Source of the DNA: Pirellulales bacterium
Lineage (GTDB): Bacteria > Planctomycetota > Planctomycetia > Pirellulales > JACPPG01
Reading direction: 5' to 3'
Length of the DNA stretch: 44,645 nucleotides
Assembly: GCA_036490175.1 (NCBI GenBank)
Contig: DASXEJ010000062.1
Location: 1 to 44,645 of the forward strand
Shown: positions 24,585 to 32,770 of the stretch, one piece after another
Layout of the letters: each line of letters starts with the position of its first letter
How positions within the stretch are numbered: the first letter of the stretch is position 1
Notes under the pieces: generated by a model
The model's database searches: none
Told to the model about the DNA's origin: nothing
Seen by the model: only the letters and a program-made list of their open reading frames with translations
Made by a program: the position numbers and the translations under genes

Positions 24585-25586
24585 CTATTCCATCGCGGAC
24601 GCCACGACGACTGGCATGTCGCTGCTGGCGCTAGTCGCCTGCGAGGTGGCTAAATCGCCCGTCGACGGTCCCGCCGGCGGCGAGGCCTTGGAAACGGCCT
24701 CTCGCATCGGCTGGCCGCGCAGGTGCCGCTGCCACTGCTGCTCGAGCGATCCAACGCCGGCGATCGCATAGACGTTGCGCAACGCCTTGTCATAGCCTTT
24801 GACCGTTGCCTGGTCGACAAAATCGACTAATTGCTGCTTACTGCCGAGTTTGGTCAAAAACTCGACCAAAGAGGCACTTTGACCATAGAACGTTCCCATC
24901 CGCGACGGATGCGGATAGTTCTCCATCGTCAACAACTCAGCCAGCCGAAATTCGCCTCCTCGGGCGACCGCGCTCGCGAGATCTTTGCCGTGTAGCCGCC
25001 GTTTGCCTGCCGTATCGGCCAAGATGGCCATCCCTTCGTCGGCCCAATGCGGGATCGGAATTCGTACGAAGCGGTCGGCCAGCACGACATGCGTCAACTC
25101 GTGAGCCAACGCTTCGGCGAACCAATCCGCACGGTCGCCGCGCAAGTCGATGCGGCGCATGACGACCTGATCCTTGTCGAAATCGATTAGCGACGAACCC
25201 GTGGTCTGTCGTCCACCAGGGCCCACTTCCTTCAGGTAGCTCTCAAAGCGGCTATGGACCACGATGTGACATTTCGGCTGCCACGACGTTTTGGCGGATT
25301 CCGGTAGCCAAGTCCCAAGTAGCTCGGAGCGCAGAGCTTCAAACGACGCGGCCAGGCCGTCCTTCATCTTGTACCCGACGGGCCGGCAGATGCAGAAATT
25401 GTCGGTTTCTTCGATCAGCCAGGAGCCGGACTTCTTGATTGTCGATTTTGGCGCCGCGGTTGTCTCGCAAGTCGCACAACTGCCTTCGTTACAGGCTGCA
25501 CACGCGGACGCGGGCTCGGCCGACCAGGATAGGTTGGGGGAAGCCAGTAGAGCAGCCAAGGCCACAGAAAGACTGGCACTTCGCAT
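24585..25586 (-). CDS. exported gluzincin-type (peptidase MA-like) metalloprotease
   Basis: The 333-residue product has a signal peptide (MRSASLSVALAALLASPNLS, then WSAEP). A short Cys-rich segment follows (CAACNEGSCATC). The catalytic zinc motif is EALAHELTHVVLADR near residue 163, with the third ligand probably the Glu of HWADEGMAILAD about 24 residues later, as in gluzincins. Helical repeats follow (SLVEFLTKLGSKQQLVDFVD), then a Ser/Ala/Pro-rich tail. A distant paralog with HEVTH sits at 32771-33982, sharing the order HExTH, P-x-WADEG, GxS-L-x-x-L and a final conserved helix. Peptidase activity is inferred from motifs; the substrate is unknown. It is oriented against the small exported protein, and the DinG-like gene lies upstream. 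Confidence 0.82.
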   Translation of the reverse strand: MRSASLSVALAALLASPNLSWSAEPASACAACNEGSCATCETTAAPKSTIKKSGSWLIEETDNFCICRPVGYKMKDGLAASFEALRSELLGTWLPESAKTSWQPKCHIVVHSRFESYLKEVGPGGRQTTGSSLIDFDKDQVVMRRIDLRGDRADWFAEALAHELTHVVLADRFVRIPIPHWADEGMAILADTAGKRRLHGKDLASAVARGGEFRLAELLTMENYPHPSRMGTFYGQSASLVEFLTKLGSKQQLVDFVDQATVKGYDKALRNVYAIAGVGSLEQQWQRHLRGQPMREAVSKASPPAGPSTGDLATSQATSASSDMPVVVASAME

Positions 25587-25923
25587 CGTGGTTCACCTGA
25601 GTCCAGGGGATCAGGAACAGGCGGCATCGGGTGCCAATCATGCGACCACTTCACCGTGGTGGTCCCTGTTCGCTCAGGCTGCTAAAGGAAATGGCGTGCC
25701 AGGACGCCAAGACGACAGCAAGAGACGGTGTGTATCTGCTTTAAAGAGAATGCTTTACGATCGCTCGATTCGTTCCGGCGGTGACTGTCGGCGGCGTAAC
25801 CGGGCCGGCAATTGCCCGCGCTCTAAGCAGAGAATGCCGCGCGATGCGACAGCCTGATTGCCTGAATAATCAGGCGCTGCACACCGTTGAAGGATGTAGC
25901 CGGGGCCAGAAGATCGGCCCAAA
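25587..25923. other. 337-bp intergenic region
   Basis: It lies between the stop of the DinG-like gene and the start of the peptidase gene. The main structure is a perfect 8-bp stem (25852-25859 with 25868-25875, 8-nt loop GCCTGAAT). It lies about 50 bp past the helicase stop and lacks a T-run on either strand. It may mark the end of the helicase transcript. No protein-like frame was found. Confidence 0.45.
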
Positions 25924-27909
25924 TTAGTGGTCCGACGAGACGTGCTCAACCACCCGCCGGCAATCAGGCAATGATCCCAAGAAGACCTGCCCATAAGCCT
26001 TGTGTAGGACCCGCGAGTCCAGGATCACCACAGTGCCGGTATCCTGGGCTGTGCGTATCAGACGGCCAAAGCCCTGCTTGAGCTTGAGCACGGCCTCGGG
26101 CAGTTGATAACTACGAAATGGCTCGCCGCCAGCCGATTTGATCGACTCCATCCGGGCCGCCAGTAATGGCCGATCCGGGACAGTGAAGGGCAGCTTGGTG
26201 ATGATCACCGTGCGCAGCGCGTCGCCCGGCACGTCGACTCCCTGCCAAAAGCTATCGGTTCCCAGTAGAACTCCGCGCGGATCGCGCTTGAACTGATCCA
26301 GCATCCGCGTCCGCGACCCGCCGTCGGCTTGCGAGTAAAGTGTCATGTTCCGGCTGGCCAGCCAGGGCGTCAGCTCGGTGGCGGCACGACGCAACATGTC
26401 GTAGCTCGTGAACAGCACGAACGCGTGCCCATCGGTCCGTGCCACGTACCGCTGGATCATGGAAATCGCCGTCCGTTCGAATTGCTCTCGTTGCGAGTTC
26501 GGATCCGGCATGCCGTCGACCAGCACCAATTCGACCTGCCGCTGGTAATCGAATGGACTCCCCAGCGCCTGGGCCTTTACTTGGGTCAATCCGACACGTG
26601 ACTTGAAGTAGTCGAATGACAATTCCTTGCCGACGGCCAGTGTGGCGCTGGTCATGATGACGCTGCCCACTTTCTCGAACAGGTGCTCTCGTAGCGCCGG
26701 CCCCACATCGATCGGCGCCGCCGCCAGACTAATCCGCGGCCTGCGCCCTCGGGTGACGTCGACCCAATAGACGTTATTATCGAGGCGCTGTTCCAACCAG
26801 TCGTCCACCTGCCCGGCCAGTGCCGTCAAACGATCGGCGGCGGCGAGAAAGTCCTGCCGCTCTTCGCGCTCGATGGCAAAATCACCTTGACTGCGCACCA
26901 TGCGCGAGAGCTTGACCAACTGGGGACTGAGTGGGTTGTCGACGATGTCGGCCCTGGCGACGCGGCCGCTCGAACCTCCCTGTAACTCGCGCCAATTACG
27001 AACAGCCTCGAAGAACTCATCGGCCGCGAACCGACACTCCAGTACCTGTCGCTCGGCGTCGGCCAGCTTACGATGCACGAGCAACCCCCGGTTCGTGCGG
27101 TCGTTGTACAGCTTGTTCAATACGTATTCGATGTTGCCCGAATGAATCTCCAGGCCCAGATGGTCGCTGGCCACGGCCTCGAGGTTATGAGCCTCGTCAA
27201 ACACCACGGCATCGTAATCGGGCAGAATGGCCCCTCCTTGGCGACGTAGCGACAGATCGCTGAAGAACAACGCGTGATTGACCACGAGCAGCTGTGCCCC
27301 CTGGGCACGGCGCCGCGCTGTGTAATAGAAGCAGTCCGCGTAGCTCGGGCAGTCGCGTCCCATGCAGTTGCCATGATCGCTCTGGGCCTCATCCCAGACC
27401 TGGGCCAAAGGCCGCGTCTCCAAATCCGATAGCGAGCCATCGGTCGTCGATTCGGCCCAACGGGCCAGCCGGCGCAGCTCGGCGAATTCGACTTCTTCGC
27501 GGAATAGGGTGCCGGCCCGTTGCATCGCGCCGCGCAGCCGCCGGCGGCTCAGATAGTTGTGCCGTCCCTTGACCAACACGGCGGAAAACTCGAGCGGAAT
27601 CACCGCGTTCAGAAGAGGGATGTCCTTCGTGATCAACTGCTCTTGCAGGCTGATCGTGTGCGTCGAGATCACGATCCGCCGCGCGACGCGCTCCTCTTCG
27701 GGCGCGGCTGCGGCCAGAATGGCCGGCACCAGGTAGGCAAAGCTCTTGCCAACTCCCGTGCCGGCTTCGACTACCAAATGCTTGCGCTCAATCAAGGCCC
27801 GCCACGTCGCTTCGGCCATCGCCGCCTGTTGCGGTCGATCTTCGTAGCGCGCCAATCGCGCCGCGATGCGGCCGGCGGGCCCCAGGATTTCGGCGGGCGT
27901 CAGGGTCAT
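25924..27909 (-). CDS. dinG: DinG/XPD-type DNA helicase
   Basis: The 661-residue superfamily 2 helicase is of the kind that unwinds damage-related DNA structures 5' to 3'. Motif I is EAGTGVGKSFAYLVP, motif II VVFDEAHNLEA, motif III-like MTSATLAVGKELSF, and late motifs are LLGTDSFWQGVDVPG and QGFGRLIRTAQDTG. The Fe-S region has C-x4-C-x5-C (CMGRDCPSYADC), but the usual first cysteine in NYLCRRRL is Ser here (NYLSRRRL), checked as AGC on the DNA. The start is uncertain: ATG 27909 matches family N-termini (LTPAEILGP). ATG 27924 overlaps the stop of a short upstream ORF, and the frame stays open to 27972. It is transcribed alone, 257 bp after thiG. Confidence 0.93.
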   Translation of the reverse strand: MTLTPAEILGPAGRIAARLARYEDRPQQAAMAEATWRALIERKHLVVEAGTGVGKSFAYLVPAILAAAAPEEERVARRIVISTHTISLQEQLITKDIPLLNAVIPLEFSAVLVKGRHNYLSRRRLRGAMQRAGTLFREEVEFAELRRLARWAESTTDGSLSDLETRPLAQVWDEAQSDHGNCMGRDCPSYADCFYYTARRRAQGAQLLVVNHALFFSDLSLRRQGGAILPDYDAVVFDEAHNLEAVASDHLGLEIHSGNIEYVLNKLYNDRTNRGLLVHRKLADAERQVLECRFAADEFFEAVRNWRELQGGSSGRVARADIVDNPLSPQLVKLSRMVRSQGDFAIEREERQDFLAAADRLTALAGQVDDWLEQRLDNNVYWVDVTRGRRPRISLAAAPIDVGPALREHLFEKVGSVIMTSATLAVGKELSFDYFKSRVGLTQVKAQALGSPFDYQRQVELVLVDGMPDPNSQREQFERTAISMIQRYVARTDGHAFVLFTSYDMLRRAATELTPWLASRNMTLYSQADGGSRTRMLDQFKRDPRGVLLGTDSFWQGVDVPGDALRTVIITKLPFTVPDRPLLAARMESIKSAGGEPFRSYQLPEAVLKLKQGFGRLIRTAQDTGTVVILDSRVLHKAYGQVFLGSLPDCRRVVEHVSSDH

Positions 27910-28166
27910 GCGGGTTGCACACATCAGTCGAGGCTCGAACGATTCATGGTCCGCTCCTCTTACGTTCATCACGAGGTAAAAGACGCGAGAACGTCGCTTC
28001 CTTCAGACATCCGGCCTCGTGCCAACGAGAGATATCCCGCGGACGAGCCGGCCGTCCGTGGTCGCTTTGCTTCTTGCGAAGTTGATTCTGTGCTTTGATG
28101 ATGGAATTGCGTCCCTGCAATGCCGAATGCAACCGATTTGACGACGCGAATCGGGCATCCGCACAA

Positions 28167-29048
28167 TTAGCGAGGCTTCACCGGCGCAATGGTGCCAGTC
28201 TCGGGGCTGCTGGCCGTGGCGTAAAGCTTCCTAGGTATTCGCCCAGCCTGATACGCCAGACGACCGGCCGTCGTAGCCGCGCGCATAGCCCGGGCCATAA
28301 CCAGTGGGTCGGCCGCGTGCGCGATACCGGTGTTCAACAGCACGCCGTCCACGCCCAACTCCATGGCAAACGTCACGTCGCTGGCCGTGCCCACGCCCGC
28401 GTCGACTATGACGGGGTAGTCCGGGTCTCCCTCCTTGAGATACTCCAGGCAGATGCGAATATTGTTCGGGTTGAGGATGCCCTGTCCCGAGCCGATCGGG
28501 CTGCCGGCCGGCATTACGCTGGTGGCGCCGGCCTCTTTCAGCCGGCGGGCCGTGATCGGATCGTCCGTCGTATAACACAGCACCTGGAAACCTTCGGCCA
28601 CCAGCTTCTCCGTGGCTGCCACGGTAGCAATCGGATCAGGGAGCAGCGTCTTGGCATCGCCGAGCACTTCGAGCTTGACCCAATCGGCCCCAGGATTCTC
28701 GATGCCCAACAGGATCTCGCGCCCCAGCCGCGCCACACGAATGGCGTCCTCGGCGGTAAAGCAGCCTGCTGTGTTCGGCAACAGCACGTAACGACTGGTG
28801 TCGATGTATTCCAAGATATTGCGACCCGCCGCGTCGACCAATCGTTCGCGGCGCACGGCCACGGTGATGCAATCGGTTCCGGAAAGGTCCAGAGCCTGCG
28901 CCATCAGTTCGTAACTGGCATATTTGCCTGTGCCGACGATGAGCCGGCTGGCCAGCAAATGAGTGCCCAGGCGGAAATAGTCGTCGCCAGCAATCTCGGG
29001 CTGTCGCGCAGGCAGACGAGGGCTCGCGGTTGCATGTTCGGGCGTCAT
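28167..29048 (-). CDS. thiG: thiazole synthase ThiG
   Basis: The 293-residue product builds the thiazole phosphate of thiamin from 1-deoxyxylulose 5-phosphate, dehydroglycine (or iminoglycine) and ThiS thiocarboxylate. It has [42 protein letters not shown], the Schiff-base lysine region [26 protein letters not shown] and [12 protein letters not shown]. The ATG at 29048 has GGAGGA 7 nt upstream, inside the end of thiS. About 35 residues of low-complexity sequence precede the usual start, which is long for the family. A continuation to 29087 is possible but would overlap thiS. thiS lies 4 bp upstream. Confidence 0.96.
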   Translation of the reverse strand: MTPEHATASPRLPARQPEIAGDDYFRLGTHLLASRLIVGTGKYASYELMAQALDLSGTDCITVAVRRERLVDAAGRNILEYIDTSRYVLLPNTAGCFTAEDAIRVARLGREILLGIENPGADWVKLEVLGDAKTLLPDPIATVAATEKLVAEGFQVLCYTTDDPITARRLKEAGATSVMPAGSPIGSGQGILNPNNIRICLEYLKEGDPDYPVIVDAGVGTASDVTFAMELGVDGVLLNTGIAHAADPLVMARAMRAATTAGRLAYQAGRIPRKLYATASSPETGTIAPVKPR

Positions 29049-29052
29049 CGAA

Positions 29053-29325
29053 CTATCCTCCTCCCACGAGCGAAACAATCTCGACACAATCCCCCTCGAC
29101 TAACGTTCGTTCCGTATGAACGGCCCTCGGCACGAGTTCCAGGTTCACCTCGACGGCCACCTGGCGCGGCGGCAGCGCAAGCTCGACCAGCAAATCGGCC
29201 ACGGTAACGCCAGACGCGACGGTGCGTGGTTGGCCGTTGCAGACAATGTGCACAAGGGCGGTCGCAGATTCGCGGTCGCGCGAGCCATGCGCCGCGGTAG
29301 AGGAGGGATTGGTCATCAGCGGCAT
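29053..29325 (-). CDS. thiS: sulfur carrier protein ThiS
   Basis: The 90-residue ubiquitin-like protein carries sulfur as a C-terminal thiocarboxylate for thiazole formation. The beta-grasp core runs from [20 protein letters not shown] to [13 protein letters not shown]; the essential Gly-Gly end is present. Usual ThiS is about 66 residues; the first 25 here ([13 protein letters not shown]) are extra and probably disordered. Starts at ATG 29325 or ATG 29316 are equally weak for ribosome sites. No TPP riboswitch is visible in the 81 bp upstream. ThiG follows after 4 bp, so the two are translated together. Confidence 0.93.
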   Translation of the reverse strand: MPLMTNPSSTAAHGSRDRESATALVHIVCNGQPRTVASGVTVADLLVELALPPRQVAVEVNLELVPRAVHTERTLVEGDCVEIVSLVGGG

Positions 29326-29406
29326 TCTAGCGCCGCTCGGCGCGAATGGTCAAGCGGCGCGGCCCCGTAGGCTTGCTTGCCGGAGATACACCAAGCAGCG
29401 GCGCAA

Positions 29407-29880
29407 CTAGCGTTTGAACCGATGAATGCCCAGGTTATCGGCCAGGATTTCGACGCTGCCATCGCGCTCGCGGAACTCGATGCGCTTCGCCTGTGAGGCT
29501 AACGGCACGGTCTGGCCATCGACGACGATTTGCGTTGCCTCGATGACCGTGATTTTGCCAAGCATTTGCACGGCAGGGTGCGGACTATCGGCAACGAACG
29601 GCTGGCGAATCACGGGCATTCCCTGCTTCATCAGGGTCTGCACCATATCCAGACCCGGAAAGATCTGGCACTCTTCGCGGACAGCCTGTGACGTCGTATT
29701 TAATACCACCGTGTGAAAGCAATTCTGTGGTCCGAGGGTGCGGACCTCGACCAGATACTGCGGAGCGGATAGCGGAGCGACGTGCGTGGATTTCTGCTCC
29801 AGATTCCGTAGCGCGATGCCCAACCCTAACGACGCGGCGACGACGCCAAGAACCCAGTACTGCCGGCCAGGCGATCGCAT
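29407..29880 (-). CDS. membrane-anchored protein of unknown function
   Basis: The 157-residue product has a hydrophobic N-terminal anchor (YWVLGVVAASLGLGIALRNL), then a beta-rich domain: YLVEVRTLGPQNCFHTVVLN, VRQPF-like turns, KITVIEATQIVVDGQTVPLA, IEFRERDGSVEILADNLG. It has a single cysteine pair region (NCFH, EECQ). I do not recognise a family. It sits 81 bp upstream of thiS on the same strand, so it might share a transcript with the thiamin genes, although the content gives no functional link. The neighbour at 29989-30507 has the same architecture of an N-terminal anchor and a small beta domain. Confidence 0.6.
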   Translation of the reverse strand: MRSPGRQYWVLGVVAASLGLGIALRNLEQKSTHVAPLSAPQYLVEVRTLGPQNCFHTVVLNTTSQAVREECQIFPGLDMVQTLMKQGMPVIRQPFVADSPHPAVQMLGKITVIEATQIVVDGQTVPLASQAKRIEFRERDGSVEILADNLGIHRFKR

Positions 29881-29988
29881 AAGAGCACCCTCTTAATGAT
29901 CATTAAGACGCACAATGTGCAGCGCAACCGATGTATGCGAATTAAAGGACGGTACAAGCGCGCGTACAGTATTCCTTGCCGTCGCTTC

Positions 29989-30507
29989 CTATTGCGGCCT
30001 TATTGGCGCGGTACGGAACGGCAGAGCGTCGAGCCGATAAAGCGTGCCCTTGAACGGCATCACACTGGTGGCCAAACCGCGCGTCCAGGGAACCGCGTAG
30101 GCAGCGATGCGCCCAGACGTGGTTTCGGCCACGTAAACCACCGAATTGCCGGGTTGCATCTGGCCTCCTTGGCGTCTGAGGCCGGCAGCACCGGTGACCA
30201 TCATGAATTTGGGATTCTGATTCGCTTTCACGCCCAGGTCGTCAAGCACCGAGGTCTCGAACGCCGAAGTGAATTTTCCGGTCGACGTGCTCAGCACCGC
30301 GCATTTGAGGCTGCCGGTAAGGAAGTCGAGAATGAAGACCGCCTCCAACTCGTCGTCGACCAGGCCAGTGGCCATGGCGAAATTGTCGGTATGATCGGTC
30401 GCCACGGCGTGCAAGGGGGCGTGCGGCAGGAAGCCGCCCAAACCCAGGCCAACGATCAGCGCGACGACGACCCACAGCGTGCGCGATTGAACAAACGAGG
30501 GGGCCAT
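29989..30507 (-). CDS. exported protein of unknown function, planctomycete type
   Basis: The 172-residue product begins with an uncleaved-looking anchor or signal (TLWVVVALIVGLGLGGFL), followed by HAPLHAVATDHTDNFAMATG. A beta-rich domain follows: EAVFILDFLTGSLKCAVLST, FMMVTGAAGLRR, NSVVYVAETTSGRIAAYAVP. The phrase FAMATG-x-VDDELEAVFILDFLTG is one I associate with conserved planctomycete proteins, but no function is known to me. It may be a short blade-like domain that binds a partner at the cell surface. AGAGG lies 6 nt before the ATG at 30507. It is transcribed 108 bp upstream of the gene at 29407-29880. Confidence 0.65.
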   Translation of the reverse strand: MAPSFVQSRTLWVVVALIVGLGLGGFLPHAPLHAVATDHTDNFAMATGLVDDELEAVFILDFLTGSLKCAVLSTSTGKFTSAFETSVLDDLGVKANQNPKFMMVTGAAGLRRQGGQMQPGNSVVYVAETTSGRIAAYAVPWTRGLATSVMPFKGTLYRLDALPFRTAPIRPQ

Positions 30508-30835
30508 ATGACCTCTCCGCGAACGAGAGTAACGGCAGAAATGACCGGCACCACCTAGTAGTAGAAGCCTACGGGCATGCTACCGCGATTGGGGATTCGC
30601 CACCAGATTGGTTTAGCAGCCCATATCCACCCCTGCAGCACTACAATCCGCCGCCCAGAACGCTAAACTGTCGGGCGAGTGAAGGTTGATCGATGACAGC
30701 ACGCCAGGCTCGCCTAACGTTTTGTACAGCATCGATCACTCCATACTCGTACGAGCCAAGAGCATGACGCCCTGACGACCTTTGACGACTGGCTAGTCCG
30801 CCCAACTTTCGCATGCCCCGCAGGAGATACCCGCT
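30508..30835. other. 328-bp divergent intergenic region
   Basis: It separates the minus-strand exported-protein gene from the plus-strand Gfo/Idh/MocA gene, so it holds two promoters. A 5-bp hairpin (CTCTC...GAGAG) lies at 30512-30528. No convincing -35/-10 pair or coding frame was seen. The Gfo gene has GGAGA 10 nt before its ATG. Confidence 0.4.
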
Positions 30836-32032
30836 ATGTCGACCAATGGAACCTTGAATCGCAAGTTGCGCATGGCGCTCGTCGGGGGAGGGCAGGGGTC
30901 CTTCATCGGCCGGGTACACTGCACGGCGGCTGTGCTCGACAATCGGGCGGCACTCGTGGCCGGGGCCCTGTCGAGCAATGCGGAAAAGGCCAAGGCCTCG
31001 GCCGCGGACTACGACATCCCTGCCGAGCGAGCGTACGGCTCGTATCAGCAACTGATCGACGGCGAAAAGAAGCTGCCCGCCGATAAACGCATCGATTTCG
31101 TGTCGGTCGCCACGCCCAATCATACACACTTCGAGATTGCCAAAGCTGCCATCGAGGCCGGCTTCAACGTGGTCTGCGATAAGCCGATGACGTTCGACCT
31201 CAAACAGGCCGAGGAACTGGCCGACGCCGTCGATCGCACCGGGGTCGTCTTCGCCGTGTCGCACAACTACACCGGCTACCCAATGGTGCGTCAGGCGCGC
31301 GAAATGGTTTTGTCCGGCGAGTTGGGCGAGATCAATGCCGTACGCTCGAACTACATTCAAGGCTGGCTGCGGACGCGCTTGGAGAACGAAGCGCAGAAGC
31401 AAGCCGCGTGGCGCACCGATCCGTCGAAAAGTGGCGCGGCAGGCAGCTTTGGCGACATCGGCACGCACGCCTACAATCTGGCACGCTACATCACTGGTCT
31501 GCTGCCCGAAAGCATCAGTTGCACGCTTAAGACTTTCGCCGAGGGACGCAAACTCGACGATTACGGCCATGCCGTCGTGCGCTTCGAGAACGGCGCGCTC
31601 GGCACGGTCACCGCTTCGCAAATCAGCCACGGCCGCGAGAACGATTTGTTCATCGAGGTCGACGGCACCAAGGGCTCGCTCGAATGGCATCAGGAAGAGC
31701 CCAACAAAATGCTCTACCGCCGCAACGGGCATCCGCTGAACGTTTACACGCGCAATCCGGGCGCGCCATTTATGAATGAAATGGGCAATGCAGCCTGCCG
31801 ACTACCCGGGGGGCATCCTGAAGCGTTCTTCGAGGCCTTCGCCAACGTCTATCGCTTCGCGTTCGACAATATGGCGCTGCGGGCCGGGGGACAGTCGTTC
31901 GAGAAACGCGATACGGTATTCCCCAACGTCAACGACGGCGTCGAAGGAATGTTTTTCATCCAACAGAGCGTCGCCAGCAGCCAGCAGAACGGCGCCTGGC
32001 TGCCGCTGAAGCACCCGCGGGCGCGGCGGTAG
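30836..32032 (+). CDS. Gfo/Idh/MocA-family NAD(P)-dependent oxidoreductase
   Basis: The 398-residue product has an N-terminal Rossmann domain, MALVGGGQGSFIGRVH near 12-27, then VSVATPNHTHFEIAKAAIEA and VVCDKPMTFDL (family consensus EKP, here DKP). The C-terminal alpha/beta domain contains the catalytic His region SFGDIGTHAYNLARYITGL and RFENGALGTVTASQISHG. These enzymes oxidise or reduce sugars, inositols and related polyols, or act in glycoside cleavage. Planctomycetes have dozens and the substrate cannot be named. It is cytoplasmic: there is no signal peptide or Tat motif, unlike many planctomycete members. The Nudix gene begins 20 bp downstream and probably shares its mRNA. Confidence 0.93.
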   Translation: MSTNGTLNRKLRMALVGGGQGSFIGRVHCTAAVLDNRAALVAGALSSNAEKAKASAADYDIPAERAYGSYQQLIDGEKKLPADKRIDFVSVATPNHTHFEIAKAAIEAGFNVVCDKPMTFDLKQAEELADAVDRTGVVFAVSHNYTGYPMVRQAREMVLSGELGEINAVRSNYIQGWLRTRLENEAQKQAAWRTDPSKSGAAGSFGDIGTHAYNLARYITGLLPESISCTLKTFAEGRKLDDYGHAVVRFENGALGTVTASQISHGRENDLFIEVDGTKGSLEWHQEEPNKMLYRRNGHPLNVYTRNPGAPFMNEMGNAACRLPGGHPEAFFEAFANVYRFAFDNMALRAGGQSFEKRDTVFPNVNDGVEGMFFIQQSVASSQQNGAWLPLKHPRARR

Positions 32033-32051
32033 CCGTTTCGTCAGTGAAGCG

Positions 32052-32474
32052 ATGAACAACAAGCAGGTCGAAGCCACCGCCAAGCGTCCGCTACGGGTGG
32101 CCGTTTCAGTAGTTGAATATGCCGGGAAGTATTTGATCGGGCAGCGGCCGGCCGGAGCCGCGCTCGCCGGATTGTGGGAGTTTCCTGGCGGCAAAATACA
32201 CGATGGCGAAACGCCTGAAGATGCGGCTGTGCGCGAATGCCAGGAAGAAACCGGGCTGTCGGTGTTGGCCGTTGGTCGGCACTCGACCACGGTCGAGCAA
32301 TACCCGCACGGTATGACCGAAGTGACATTTATTCTCTGCCGGCCCGAGGGCAAGCTAGCATTGCCGCTTGCGCCGTTTCTTTGGGTAGCCGCTGCTGACC
32401 TGGCGAGGTATGAATTTCCGGCCGCGAACGCGGCTTTGATCCGGCAAATCCTGACTGGCGACGCACCACGCTAG
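32052..32474 (+). CDS. Nudix hydrolase, MutT-like
   Basis: The 140-residue protein has a full Nudix box, GGKIHDGETPEDAAVRECQE then ETGLSV, matching G-x5-E-x7-REUXEEXGU with all metal-binding acidic residues. YLIGQRPAGAALAGLWEFPG precedes it, the usual MutT context. MutT proteins remove 8-oxo-dGTP from the nucleotide pool; close relatives act on other nucleoside diphosphate derivatives, so the substrate is likely but not certain. The ribosome site is weak and translation may depend on the Gfo gene 20 bp upstream. Confidence 0.93.
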   Translation: MNNKQVEATAKRPLRVAVSVVEYAGKYLIGQRPAGAALAGLWEFPGGKIHDGETPEDAAVRECQEETGLSVLAVGRHSTTVEQYPHGMTEVTFILCRPEGKLALPLAPFLWVAAADLARYEFPAANAALIRQILTGDAPR

Positions 32475-32770
32475 CGTCGCGTCAGGACGCTGCCCGTCGC
32501 CGCCCGGGGAAAACCGCTCTTGGTCAGGCGCGGCATCTTGGGTAGATTTTGCAAACTTTACAACGTCGCTCACTCTGCTCACGGTACGATCCACATCCTC
32601 ATCTCGCAGATCGAGGAATGAAGGCCCGCAAGACCTTCGGATCGAACGTGGCCGACGGTGCGACATGCGGCACAGATATTCGGCTCAGGATTTGCTTCCC
32701 CCGCCGACAGCCTTTGCTCGCCGACCCAAGGATGGCGCACGGCTGTAAATAAAACTCGAGGAGATAGAGC

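Noticed and set aside
29326..29406. TPP riboswitch before thiS
   Set aside because: I looked for the CUGAGA and conserved helix elements on the minus strand and found none in the short gap.
30641..31732. 363-codon frame antisense to the Gfo/Idh/MocA gene
   Set aside because: It mirrors the codon phase of a clearly real gene and shows no family motif; typical antisense shadow.
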